Assembly: GCA_007922195.1 (NCBI GenBank)
Contig: ML682038.1
Location: 6,409,695-6,473,694, forward strand
DNA length: 64,000 nucleotides
Reading direction: 5' to 3'
From: Podocnemis expansa
Lineage: Eukaryota; Chordata; Testudines; Podocnemididae
Shown here: positions 1-11,900 of the stretch, piece by piece
Numbering within the stretch: position 1 is the first letter of the stretch
Layout of the letters: every line of letters begins with the position of its first letter
Notes under the pieces: generated by a model
What the model was told of the DNA's origin: nothing
Database searches by the model: none
The model's input: the letters and a program-made list of their open reading frames with translations, nothing else
Position numbers and translations under genes: made by a program

Positions 1-509
1 TGTCCTCTGTTACCACCAAGAACAGTCAAGCTCCATCTTCCTTAGAGCATCCCTTCAAGTAGTTGAAGGTTGCTATCAAATCCCCCCTCAATCTCCTCTT
101 CTGCAGACTAAATAAGCCTAATGCTTTCAGTCTTTCCTCATAGGGCTTGTGCTCCAACCCTTTAATCATTTTGGTTGCCCTCCTCTGAACTCTCTCTAGC
201 ATGTCCCTGTCCTTTTCGTAGTGGGGAGCCTAAAACTGAACACAGTATTCTAGATGTGGCCTCACCAGTGCAGAATAGAGGGGAATGATCACATCCCTTG
301 ATCTGCTGGTAATACTTCTTTTGATGCAGCCCAGTATGCCACTGGCCTTTTTGGCAGCAAGAGCACACTGCTGACTCGTATCTAGCTTCCCATCCACCAT
401 GACCCCCGGGTCCTTTTCTACACTACTGCTACTTAACTGAATGTTTCCCAGCCTGTAGCAGTGCATGGGGTTTTTCCGTCCCACATGCAGGATTTTACAC
501 TTGTTCAAG
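1..509 (-). repeat. CR1 LINE, 3' part of ORF2
   Basis: Read on the minus strand this is the C-terminal part of a CR1 reverse transcriptase ORF, including AKKASGILGCIKRSITSRSR and ALVRPHLEYCVQF, followed by the typical CR1 3' end. It is interrupted by frameshifts and runs off the left edge of the window. It is a dead, 5'-truncated copy. Confidence 0.9.
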
Positions 510-2103
510 GGAGCATAGTGTAGACATACTGAAATAGAGAAAAAGGGTGGAACAAGAAGAAAGTGAAAGACACTAGACAGAAAACAGAATGGGGGGAAAC
601 TGTAAAGGAAGTAGACAGGGAAGGGAAAATAGACTGAAAAGGACGAAAGAAGGACAGAATGGCATCCAACAGCCGTTTATTTTCTTTCACACATGTCATG
701 AATGACTCCTCATTCCTGCTCTGTAGCCCATCAGTGTTTCATCTAACCTAATTTTTAACACCTCTGTTGATGCTAGATGAATTGTTTCCCTAAGAAGCCT
801 GTTCCATTGTCTGGTTGGGTCTGGCCTTTTGGTAAAGCAAAACTCTATGAGTGATGATTTTATTTAGTGAACCCACATAATAAGCCCATGTTATATTCAC
901 CATGTCAATTTTATCCCACAGTGTTCTGTAAAGTCTCCTCCTAGTATAATGGCCAGAACCACAGGGCGCAATCCACTCCTGGATTTCTGCGAGGGGAAGC
1001 TAGGCCACAGGCCTCTGGCAGTGGAAAATCTATGCAAAGAAGGACTGTATGCAGAGCACCTACAGTCTTCACAGAGCTGAGCCCCCCCAGGCTCTCGTCT
1101 TTCCCTGTTCTCTCCCCAGGCATGAAGAGCAACATTTTGCTACAGAGCAAAACCAGACATTTCCAGGGTACGGTTAGGAAAAAACCCAGACATGCTATTG
1201 ACCAAGGGCTTTGCCCTTCCATACGTTCCTACTTGGGGTTTGCTATCTGTGCTCTGTTCTGCTTGCTAAGGCAGACACTTGGATGACAAAGAAACAGCTG
1301 TATTCTACCTTCAGTTTTGCACAAAACTCCCAGCAACTTCATCAATGTAAAATATGTGGCCGGTGGAAAGAAATCCATTTATCTATCAGGAGCGAAATAT
1401 AGCAAGCTTTTTAACAATGCAGAACAATGCAAGGAGAACACTTAGGTGAGAAAATGAAGATGCTAACCCATTGATACTGCAAAAGGAAAAGTAGGTAGGA
1501 GTCTAGTTGGTTAAACTGAATTTAAACAAAGCACTGGGGCAAATACCCCCAACTATTGCAAAAAGTCAAGTGGGCTTTTTGTCACAAAGGATCAGGAGCT
1601 ATGTTTTTATGTCTCATTTGAAAGATGGCAGGAATACAGTGCTCTCAAATGCTTTCATGGAAAGTTGGTTCAGTCCCTGCCTCAACAAAAAGAACCACAT
1701 TTACCACACACTTAACACAGCATGCTATGTTTGCTTTGGCAGCCTCCTATGTAAACATTCATGAGCCCCAATCTTTTTTACTTATGAGTTCTGCTAAAAT
1801 GACAGAAATAATAATAGATACAGTAAAGGCATATTTATTACATTAAAAATAACTACACTAAAGAAACATTATCTAGGTTGCCAATGCCAAGTCAATTGCT
1901 TCAAAGTTAGGAAAAAACAGAAATTAGGTTGGATCTTTAATTTGCTCCTATGTTGTAAGTTATTGATACATTTCTACTTAGATGACCACATACTGTTTTT
2001 GGGACAGGACCCCTGTTGCATTAAGTGCGTAATAAATTCTTGTGACTTACCTTTCACTGCATTGACTTAATTCCTTCCATACTGTAAGTTTTCTTTTTCC
2101 ATT
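510..2103. other. TRIM55 intron, no feature recognised
   Basis: This is AT-rich sequence upstream of the first visible exon. I looked for the 96-nt TRIM exon that should precede the 234-nt exon and did not find it, so it must lie further left. Short open frames here show no recognisable protein. Confidence 0.6.
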
Positions 2104-2240
2104 TCAGGTATCTGACCAAGTGGGATTCTACCCACGAACGCTCATATGATAAATAAATTAGTCAGTCTTAAAGAGTCCTGTGGCACTTTTAGTTTGTTTT
2201 GGTGAACTAGACTAAAATGGCTACCCCTCTGGAGCTAGTT
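2104..2240 (+). repeat. Single arm of a turtle-type fold-back repeat
   Basis: The stretch has the order seen in other copies in this window: CTGACCAAGTGGGATTCTAC, CACGAACGCTCATA, TTAGTCAGTCTTAAAG, GTCCTGTGGCAC, then GACTAAAATGGCTACCCCTC. Only one arm is present, unlike the copies at 14930 and 26531. Confidence 0.75.
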
Positions 2241-2746
2241 AATGTAGTATAGTTGACACCCATTTTAAGACTCCTTCATGCTATCTGAGTAGTGTAATGG
2301 AGCCTTAAGTAGAAAGGAAAAACTGACCCTTCCCAGGTAAGTTCAGGAGCTCTGGTGATTATGGAATTTTCTTAAGAACTCGTTTGAGATGATCTGTCCT
2401 ATTCTGCTCATGTCATTGACTTTAGCTGCTAATATGACAATTATCTGCCTGATTTTTCTATGGACATTTAAGTATTACTACAACTGTAACTTGAATGTCT
2501 TGCACCTTTTTTAGCATGCTGGGAGTGTAATAGTCCATTTGTTTAAAAAAAAAAGTCAGACATATTCCCGAAACTATTTGCTCAAACAGATTTAACTTAG
2601 AAAATTACAGAAGTCCCTGGAGTCTTTAAAAAACCTTGCATTGTTCAGTAAAGGATTTCTTTGATGAAAACACTTCCAAGTAATTGTAAAAATAGAAACA
2701 CTTTTAAGCAACATAACACTTTTAACATAAACCAGATGATTCACAG

Positions 2747-2980
2747 GAATGCTGCAGAAGACAGAAAGAACAACTCTGTGAAAAATTTGACTATCTATAT
2801 GCAATACTGGAAGAAAGGAAAAATGAGATGACACAAATAATCACTAAAAACCAAGAGGAGAAACTGGAACATGTCCGCTCCCTGATGAAAAAATATGCAG
2901 CGCACTTGGAGACAGTGTCTAAGCTAGTGGAATCAGGAATCCAGTTCATGGAAGAGCCAGAAATGGCAGTGTTTTTGCAG
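2747..2980 (+). CDS. TRIM55: TRIM55 coiled-coil exon (234 nt)
   Basis: The exon is bounded by an acceptor ending TTCACAG and a donor GTATAT, and has exactly 78 codons in phase 0. It encodes ECCRRQKEQLCEKFDYL at its start and EEPEMAVFLQ at its end, with heptad-like Leu/Ile spacing expected of the MuRF coiled coil (roughly residues 202-279 in human numbering). A weaker alternative acceptor lies 12 bases upstream (ACCAG); I chose the downstream one because it gives the TRIM-typical 234 nt and keeps phase 0. The pyrimidine tract before it is weak. Confidence 0.93.
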
Positions 2981-5900
2981 GTATATTTCAGCAGATTCTA
3001 AAAAGAATGCAGGAGAAGAGTGGGGGGAAATGAATCTCAAACAAATTCTGAATTACTTTTCAGTTTGAAACACAATCTCTATCTTTATACTTTCCAGTGA
3101 ACATTTATGCAAACTGTTTTTTATTTATAGCAATGTGCAGAAATGATTTCTTTATTTGAATAACATACAAAGGTGTATTCATTACCAAAAATGCTGTTTA
3201 TAAGCTTTCAGTCATCCAATCAGGAAGTAGAAACAATATTTTCGTATATACTTACTACATCCCCATCACTGTAGTATCTGGGCATCACCGAAGTCTCTAT
3301 ATTGATATAGCCATTTCACTTCTATGAAGTAGTATAGTAGTATTATCCCTATTTTGCCTTTGGGTAGTTGAGACACAAAGAGGTTAAGTGACTTGTTTGA
3401 TGTTGCACAAGCTATGTGAGAGCCCAGAACTAGAGCCAAATGTGCGAGGTCACATTCCAATACCTTAATTACAAGATTATTCCTTCCTCTTACTATGGGT
3501 TTGGACCTGCTGACACTGAAATCAATGGCAACCTTCCCATTCATTTCAGTCAAGTAGGATTGGGTCCCATGTGACTTTCCATCCTGGAATCTTAAAATCC
3601 TATCAGTCCTACAGATAAGGAGGCTTCTTCTCTCTGTCTCCCCTTTTAACAAAGACAGTATACTGGAATAGAAGTTCATCCTGAAGGGCAGAAAATCCTC
3701 AGGGCAGGTCTACCTTGACTGCCCTTTTTGGCTACAGTCAAACGTAGATACATAAGTTGCCTAAAATAATTATCTATGTTTGGCTTCTCTGCTCCCTGCA
3801 TACACACCGTGCTGGTTCAAAGGGAGGCCCCTCACTTCAAACCGGCATTACCCAGTTGCTGGGGTGGCGGTGTAGGATTGACTTCCTGATTGGCTGACCA
3901 GGCCTTCACAGAGCCAATGAGTCGATTAGGTAGTTCAAACTGATAGCGGTGCATTTGATGCCCTCAGTGAAGACTTGCCCTCAGTAGGATATATGAAATA
4001 GTAAGGCTGCAGAACAAGAGGTGACCAGCCTCCCACTGTGACTAGTCCTAGAATAAAATGTACTAGAGTGAAATGTTTATGGAAGAATTATAAATAATAA
4101 TAAATTTGTAAAATTCAAAGTCTATTCTCAGTTAATTTACATATAGCAAAAGGGCAACTGCATTGGATGAATTAGTCTGTGGGAATAGTTTGCCCAGTCC
4201 AATTTCTAGGAAACAGAAGTAAGTCTCAAGGAGCAGTATGTTAGAGGGAAAGGGGTGTCAGGGAGGGAATGCTGGGTTGTGCAGGTCAAATGTCTTCTTT
4301 CAGTGCTGGCCCTGTGTGTGCACTGCATATGTAACTAATTATCAGTCTCAGTGACAACTGATATTAAGTTCCAAAGGGACTAACATTTACACTTAGGCCC
4401 CTTTATACTTACAGACCAGTATAAAGGGGCCTTAATGTAAATGAAAATTAGGGCCTAAAACACACTATGGTGCTCAAATGTAAACTAGTTCCAACTTAAG
4501 TCTAATCTTACTGAAAGGCTTAAACATTCTGATTTACAATGAGAGCTCAAACTATCATATTTTAAAAGAGAACATGTGAGAATTAGGTACCAGTGTAAAA
4601 CCTCTTTAATAAAAAGGAATCATTTAAGCATTCAGTCATTTCACTTTTTGTTTTCGCAGAATGCCAAAACATTGCTACAAAAGTAAGTACTTCACATTTG
4701 AGAGAAAGTGTATGTTTTTGCATTTATAATGATCAATTTTTAAAAAATTTATTTGCCAGTCCAAATGCAAATGAGAAAATATCTCTATTTTAGAATTACT
4801 GAAGCATCTCAAGGATTTCAGATGGAAAAAATAGAACCCGGCTATGAAAATATGAGCCATTTCAACGTCAGCCTCAATAGAGAAGAAAAGATAATAAGAG
4901 AAATTGATTTTTACAGAGGTATGTTACAGATGTGACCAAAACTGCTTTCTTACTTTGCAACTGTGTGCGATTTACATGAAGATACCGTATAAGGAAAATT
5001 CAAAGTTGATATTCCGCCTCCATCCACAAATGAACCTACATCATTTAACATAAATTATGATAGAAACTAAAACCCAAACATGGTTCAGAATAAAGTAACC
5101 TGCTGACAGTATTTATTTACCTTTAATATAGACTCAGTTCTTTCTGAAGGACCTGATCCTTTAGTCCTTATTCATTGATTACTCATGTAAAAGAGTTGTA
5201 GGATTGGATCTGTATATGTATTAGTCGGTCATTAAAGTTCCAAAGGGGCAGCCATGTTAATCTATTTCAGCAAAACAAACAAGGAGTCCTCTGGCACTTA
5301 AAGACAATCAAATGTATTTATTGCATGAGCTTTTGTGGGAGAAAATCCCACTTCATCTGACCTGATCCTATGACTTACACTCCCCTACATTTGTTTTGCT
5401 TCCATTCTGTAAATTACACATCTTCAAGTGTCTCACAAAGAGGGATTTTCTTCCATGAAAGCTCATGCAATAAATACATTTGTTAGTCTTAAAAGGTGAC
5501 GCCAGACTCCTTGTTTGTTTGGGATGTATATCGTTAAGTCTTCCTTAACAGTCCTTCAGTCACTTTTCAATTCATGCTGACAGTATTCATATCAAAAATT
5601 ATTTGAATTGATTTTCAGGGGAAGATTTCATGGAACACTGTGTCAAATGGTTTAATAAACCCATATATAGTACATTTACTAATTTCCTTTCACCCACTAA
5701 TTTTGTAATGCTAGTATTAAAAAATGTAGTGATATAGTCTGTCAAGATGTTATATTTATAAATCCATGAGACTAAACTGATGCTGCTAACACAGAAACAA
5801 ACAGGCTGCTGTCAAGAAGTAAGTTCTCTCAAACAGTATTGTCAATCACATTTTTGATTCCATTCAATAAACCTACTGAGCTAGTTTGGTACCACTTCTA

Positions 5901-8900
5901 AGCAGGAACTGTCAGTGTGTCTTATTCTGCCTGCTGATTTGTGATGTGGAAAAATACCCATTAAAAATAGGTTGTGCTCACTGGTAATTTTCATGCTTTG
6001 CTACTAGTTTCATTAAAGTTAAATACATATTTTTATAATAAATTTCAGGAAATCTTGAGGGCTAAATGTTCAGAGACCTAAATTCTGCCTGAAAAATATG
6101 TGTACTAATGCAGTAGGTGTACAGAGTATGCATTTGCTCATGCTAAATAGTAGATACAATGGACACAGTTAATTACCCAGTTTGCATGTGTCATCATGGC
6201 TTTCATGTACAAACTGGCAACCTGTGCATATATAAATTTTTCTTGCACAACTTGCATATCTCCCTTTGAATATGTGTTCTTTAATGAATCCTAACAATAG
6301 AACTAATTGAACGTGTTTGATTATATCTTTTGGGCTAAACTAAGGCATAATGGTACCTATAGTAGAGACAATTGGGCAGTCACATTGCCCTGTAGAGAGC
6401 TGCTGGAAGCTTTGTATCTCAGACAGGTACACTACCTACTGGCCAGGAGGAATATAGCTGCTGCAATGCCCTGTGGTAGGATGCAGTCTCTTCCTGTTCC
6501 TAGGACCTTGCAGAGAGCCTACACTTTTGGTGGCAATGGCCTTGCTCAATCCTTGTGCTCAAGGCCTCTGTACAGAGATGCAAGGTGTGGAGAGATGAGT
6601 CTACCTTGGTTTCTGTCTCTGTCTTGCATTTTCTTCTTTCCAGGGCAGATCATAGTCAAGACTATATGAGCCTCATCTGAAATTAAAGCATGAGTTGTAC
6701 TGTCCCTTGAGAAACACCTCACCATTTGGTCCCTTCCACTCTCAATAGACCTACTGTACAGTTACCATAGTAACTTCATATTTGTAAATCTCAGTGTATT
6801 GTATAAAGAGTGTACACCATGTATTATGTTAACCTCGTGCTATACTTATATGTGTATTTATTAGAGGGGGAGGGTGATGAGGAAGATGAGGATGTGATGG
6901 AAGGTGAAGAGTTTGAGGAAGTCCACACAGAGTCATCTGGTGAGGAGGAAGAGGTAGCTGAGAAAGTATTGCAGCAATCTCAGCTGGACTCCGAACACAA
7001 GAGCACAACAGGAGGCCCTCGTATGGAACCAGCCATGTTGTTACCACTAACAGCCTCTGTTAATCAGGTAATTGCTTTCAAACATTCTTTGTCCTACCAG
7101 CTAAGCTGAATGTTTCCTTCATTTTAGAGCACTATGATTGATCTGATCTGACCCAATAGATGCTGAAACATTGTCAGAAACATGTAAAAAAATATAGTCA
7201 GTTCAAGGAAGAAAGCAAAGATTTTACTGCAATTGTTTATATTCAAGCTATGTATATATAAGATAATTGTTTTTAAGAAATGTTCCCATATATAAATCAA
7301 GGATCTTTTGGATGCTAAAGTTTAATTTAGAAGTAAAACCCTTAAGGACTGACAGCTTGATGCTCAGTTTTATTATTTGTTCTTTTTCTTAATAGAAACA
7401 GTAATAGTGACTGAGATGAGAATTAAGAGTGTGTATCACAAGAGAACTTCACATTTAGCATGCCTTTGGAAGAGTTCATAAGCCATATTAGTTCACCTCT
7501 CAGATCTTTGTTCCTGAGAATGATTTACCTTCCTTCAGTGGTGTTGGTCACAGGGGTTATTTAAAAGTTTATGTTTCTTAGCGTTAGATACAGAAAAGTG
7601 AGACTGCTTCACCCTAAACTTGTTATGAAATGGCAGCCCAAAAAAAGGTTCCAGATTTGAAATATCTTTGCTTTAAGCCATACATCTAAGATATATTTTC
7701 TATCTTTCTCTCTTGGAAGATAATTAAAATAAAACACCAAGAACTTATATTTGTGGGATTTCTGTAGAAACGATACCTGCTAATCTCCTTCGTCTGTCAA
7801 TATGAGTAATTAACAAGCAGGACAAGTTCATTCTTTGTGTAACTCCACTGAAGTCCTAACAGCAGTATGGTACTAATGTCACGGATAGTAATGAGCAAAG
7901 AAGCAAATAAAGAGTCGATGTTAATGGCAATGGTCTGATTTAACAGTAACTGAAAAATAAATGATACAGACTTATGCCTGCTTTGATCTATTTGAGGGCT
8001 TATATAGGTTTGTACTATGCAGTTCTCTGTGGATACTCTTAAATCCTTTTAGAAATGGCTTGTATCAATTTAACTTGATTCCATACCAATTTAATCTAAA
8101 TAAGTAAATTTAAACTGATTTAAGAGAGTTCACATGAGGAGTTGCGTTAGTTTAATTAAATCAGTTTAACTGAATTGACACAACTTTGTGTATAGACGTG
8201 ACCTAATTATAATGATCTGTCTCATCATTTTATGAAGTCTCACACCTCATGGGCTAAAAAGAAGATAGAGGCATGCTAGTCTAACCCATTAGCAATTTAA
8301 GAAAGCCCTTCTGAGTTTGTTCTGCTGATGTCTGGGAGAGGCAATTTGCAGGTTGCTTGCAATACTGTTTTTTCCTATTGACCTAGTACAAACACCATAA
8401 TTTCCAGTTATCTTTACCAATGGTACCATGTGGTCAAAACATGGAGTTGGCTAGTCTGAGTTGACTTGACATTGATAGAGAGCATGCAGTTCTCTTAGCT
8501 ACTCCAGTCACTGATATGGTGTAACTGCAACCAGCTATTACCGTATACATAAGTGATCATGTTGATGGGCAAGCCTTTCTCTCTGTTGTGGTTATATTGT
8601 GTGTTCATGGCCTCTGCTCAGATAGAATCTCAACAGAATCAATGTTGAGTAATACAATTCTTTATATTTATTTAAAACTATAAATTATTATTGTCCTAAT
8701 CCAAAATCCAAGGAAGCTATTTAAGAGTCTAACATAGTAGGCATTAGGTCAGAACACTCTTTTGTCTTCATCAATTTGTGAGGTCAGTTCCAGAAGTTCT
8801 TATGCATTGTATAGTAAAGTTTACCGCAGTGATGACACAGAGATGGATGTTCACTGGAGTATAAACTTAGGTAACACTGAGTAAGAACCTCCAGATTTGC

Positions 8901-11900
8901 TTATAGATATTTCTGTATACTGGGTAATTATCAGGGATTGTCTTTTAAAAAAAGGACCTCGTTCTCCTTTCAGTTCATTTTATCAGAACATGATTTAATT
9001 GATTTCAATGGAATTACTCCTAATTTATACTTGAGAGGAGAATCAGGTTCCAAATGTGTAGGAATAAAAAGAACATTTTCAGTCTTTTCTCTTTGAAGAA
9101 ATAGGTAATTTTACTGAATGGGACTTCAGGAATTTTCCCAGAGTTTCTATTTTCCATACATACGTTATTCAAAAGTTAGATGCTGTAACTCTGTATTTCA
9201 GTTATAATTCTTTTGGAATTCAAGCAATATATTCTTTGCAGAGAAATAAAAGCAGACATGACATGCAGAGAAATATAGACCGAACACCCAAAGGTAACCT
9301 GGGACACTCTGCTTGTGCATTTTTTGTTTTTGTTTTTATTTTATCTATCCTGTTTAAGGGTGAGGGTGTGCCAAGTGGTGCTCAACAGACTGCAGAGTCT
9401 GAAACACAGGTGCCATCCACAGCAGAAACCATCGATCCCTTGTTTTACCCCAGTTGGTATAAGACCAAATCACGGCAAGCAAGCAGCCCAAGTTTGACCC
9501 AAATGAATGATCGGTTGAGCCCAGTAGGGCCTTCCATTTCATTGGAAACAAATGGAAAGAAGGCAGAAACTACAGAAGAAGCAACAAGCAATGAGCGTGT
9601 ACCTGGGAGTCATAAGGACACTAGTGCAACTGATGCTACTTCCCAGGTTAGTGTTAATGATATCTGTGTGTTTGCATGCAACCAGAGGGCCAAATGGAGT
9701 ACAATATTAGAGGAAAATGTGTTTTAAAAATTCAGAGGTAAACTGTTATCTAAGAAATATAGAAATAGAACTAGCTGTGATTTCAATAAAGTGTATCAAT
9801 TAAATATTTGATTAAATGGATATTGTGGGCCAGACTCTCAAATTTAGGACTCCACAACAGTGTGCATATATTTGCTTGTACCTACAAGTTTATGCAACAA
9901 TGACTGAATGTGTGGGAGCGAATACCTGAGTGCTCATTATGGGATCAGTTAGATGTCAAACACATGTCTAAATGGGCATGTCTGCACATATCAGGTATTT
10001 ACACATTATTGGCAAACAAATCTTCATATGAGGTTACCCTCGTGTAGTGTTGAAAATCTGAACTTATATGTCACATGTAATTTTATAACCACTATGTGGG
10101 CAGCTGTTGCTTTTCATTCACTTACTGAAGCTTTACTCTGTATTCATCACACATCTGGAATGTATGGTTGCTCTTGATTAGCCTTTCTTACATGCACGCT
10201 AGGCTATAGAAGCATTATGATTCTTTTGTTTTTGTGACAGCAATTCTAAAAGCATGGCGTGATTATAAGTTAATTCTGGTTTTTGAATAACTGTTCCAAA
10301 GATTTTCTTTCAAGAATGTTTGCAATAGGTTGAAAAAATCCACATGAATGTAAGAAATACTAGCCCTGTATGAAAATATTACTATTATGAAATCAGTATT
10401 GATGGCATAATGGGATGTCATGTAATTTTATCTGTCTTCTTGAAAGGATACTGTCAGAGCTTGGTTGACCCCAAATTTGACTTTTTCTCCTCTGTTTATG
10501 AAGTCCATTTAATTCTTAATGGACCAAAAATTCATGTAGAGGAGATGGACATATGGTACATATGTACTGGACTTATTTTTCTGAATTTGTGTGTGCAGTT
10601 TGGTTAAGAACTGTATTTAAAAAGCACCCGCTGATTTGGAGTGTCCTCATTTCTGAATGCCAAACTCAAGAGGTAAGTTTTTGAAGATTCCCTGTGTATG
10701 CTGTATATGTATGGGTGCCTGTGCACATATGTAGCAAATATTTCAATGCTATATTTTCTTAAAATTAAAAAGAAAAAAAATCAGTGTCAGCAGATTGGTT
10801 TTCATGAGCAACCCTACAACAATAAACCAGTGTGCAGCAGGAGGAAGAAGATAAAGAAATGAGTAAATTCAGCTCTAATGACTGAGGGGCCAGACCAATA
10901 ACAATTGAATTCATTGGACAGATTCTCTTTTACATCAGTCATTACGAAGTCCAAATTTGGCCTACAATTTTCAGTGTTAAGCTTCCAGGCTGGAATTTTA
11001 TTTATGAACAAGAGTAGAATAGAAATATTTTTTAAAATTATGAAACCTGCCTTAACAATGTCTTCTTTAGTGTCATCCAGACAAAGTGGCAAAAGCTGCT
11101 AATATTCAAAGTTAAACTGTGTGTTGCTGTTGTATCAATAGAATTGTTACAAAAACTTAAGGTTTTATCCTGCACTTCACACTCTGGTAAAATCCTATTT
11201 ACTTACCTCAGTGGGAGATTTACCTGTGTAAGGACTGTAGTTTCAGGCCTTCATTTATCAGTAGCAGTAAAATGGCGGAAATAAATGTTTGATGTGACTT
11301 TTCCTTTTGGAAGACTTCTGCAGTGGCTTTCAAGAAACCAATGAAGCGATCAATCAGGAAAAGTAGAAATACAAGAACAAATAGGTGGAAAAGAATATTT
11401 TCTAGGGTTGTAACAATTCCTGAGCTTTATGAAGCATTGGGTACTGATTTCTGTGCTTCAGAATTTGCTGGAACTAAGTCTGATGTGTACATTCCTGAAG
11501 AAATAGCAAGTGAGAAAGTAATGGGGGTGTGGTTCTGGGGCCAGAAGGAATTATGGATGAGACCCACAATGACAGGTGGGTGGTTATGGTATTGTGGGCC
11601 AGAAGGGATGTTGGGAGTGTGTTTTAGTGGAAGAGTGGTGAAGGAGTACTGGGACTAGGAAAGGTGGCAAGACCTTACATAAAATGACCTCTGCCATTTG
11701 GTAGTGACCATGCTAAGTATGCAAATTGCAATTTGTTTTGTGCCTATGATTTTAATAAAGACCAACCTGGGGTAGTTTCTAGAATCACTGATAAACCAAA
11801 CATGGACTGGGTACACTCATCATGCCCCTGTCCCTCCCCCCTCCCCATCTCTTAATGATATGTAAAAGAACAGCTGAAAAAAAGTGTTCTGAAAATGGAA

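Larger units (their letters stand above)
2981..4659. other. TRIM55 intron with an ancient SINE fragment and a hairpin
   Basis: This is the intron between the 234-nt and 23-nt exons. Besides the MIR-like fragment at 3325-3480 and the hairpin at 4384-4443, nothing is recognised. A GC-richer piece around 3700-3960 starts GGGCAGGTCTACCTTGACTG and may be the edge of a short DNA transposon. Confidence 0.6.

Noticed and set aside
3266..3679. 137-codon open frame on the minus strand
   Set aside because: It overlaps a MIR-like SINE and has no protein-like features.
6307..6669. 120-codon open frame in a TRIM55 intron
   Set aside because: No domain, no splice-site support in a matching phase, and no recognised similarity.
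9242..9293. Exon-like segment with acceptor TTCTTTGCAG and donor GTAACC, just before a real TRIM55 exon
   Set aside because: Starting in the required phase 0 it ends one base into a codon, and joining it to the exon at 9359 creates an immediate stop. Human TRIM55 has no counterpart that I recall.
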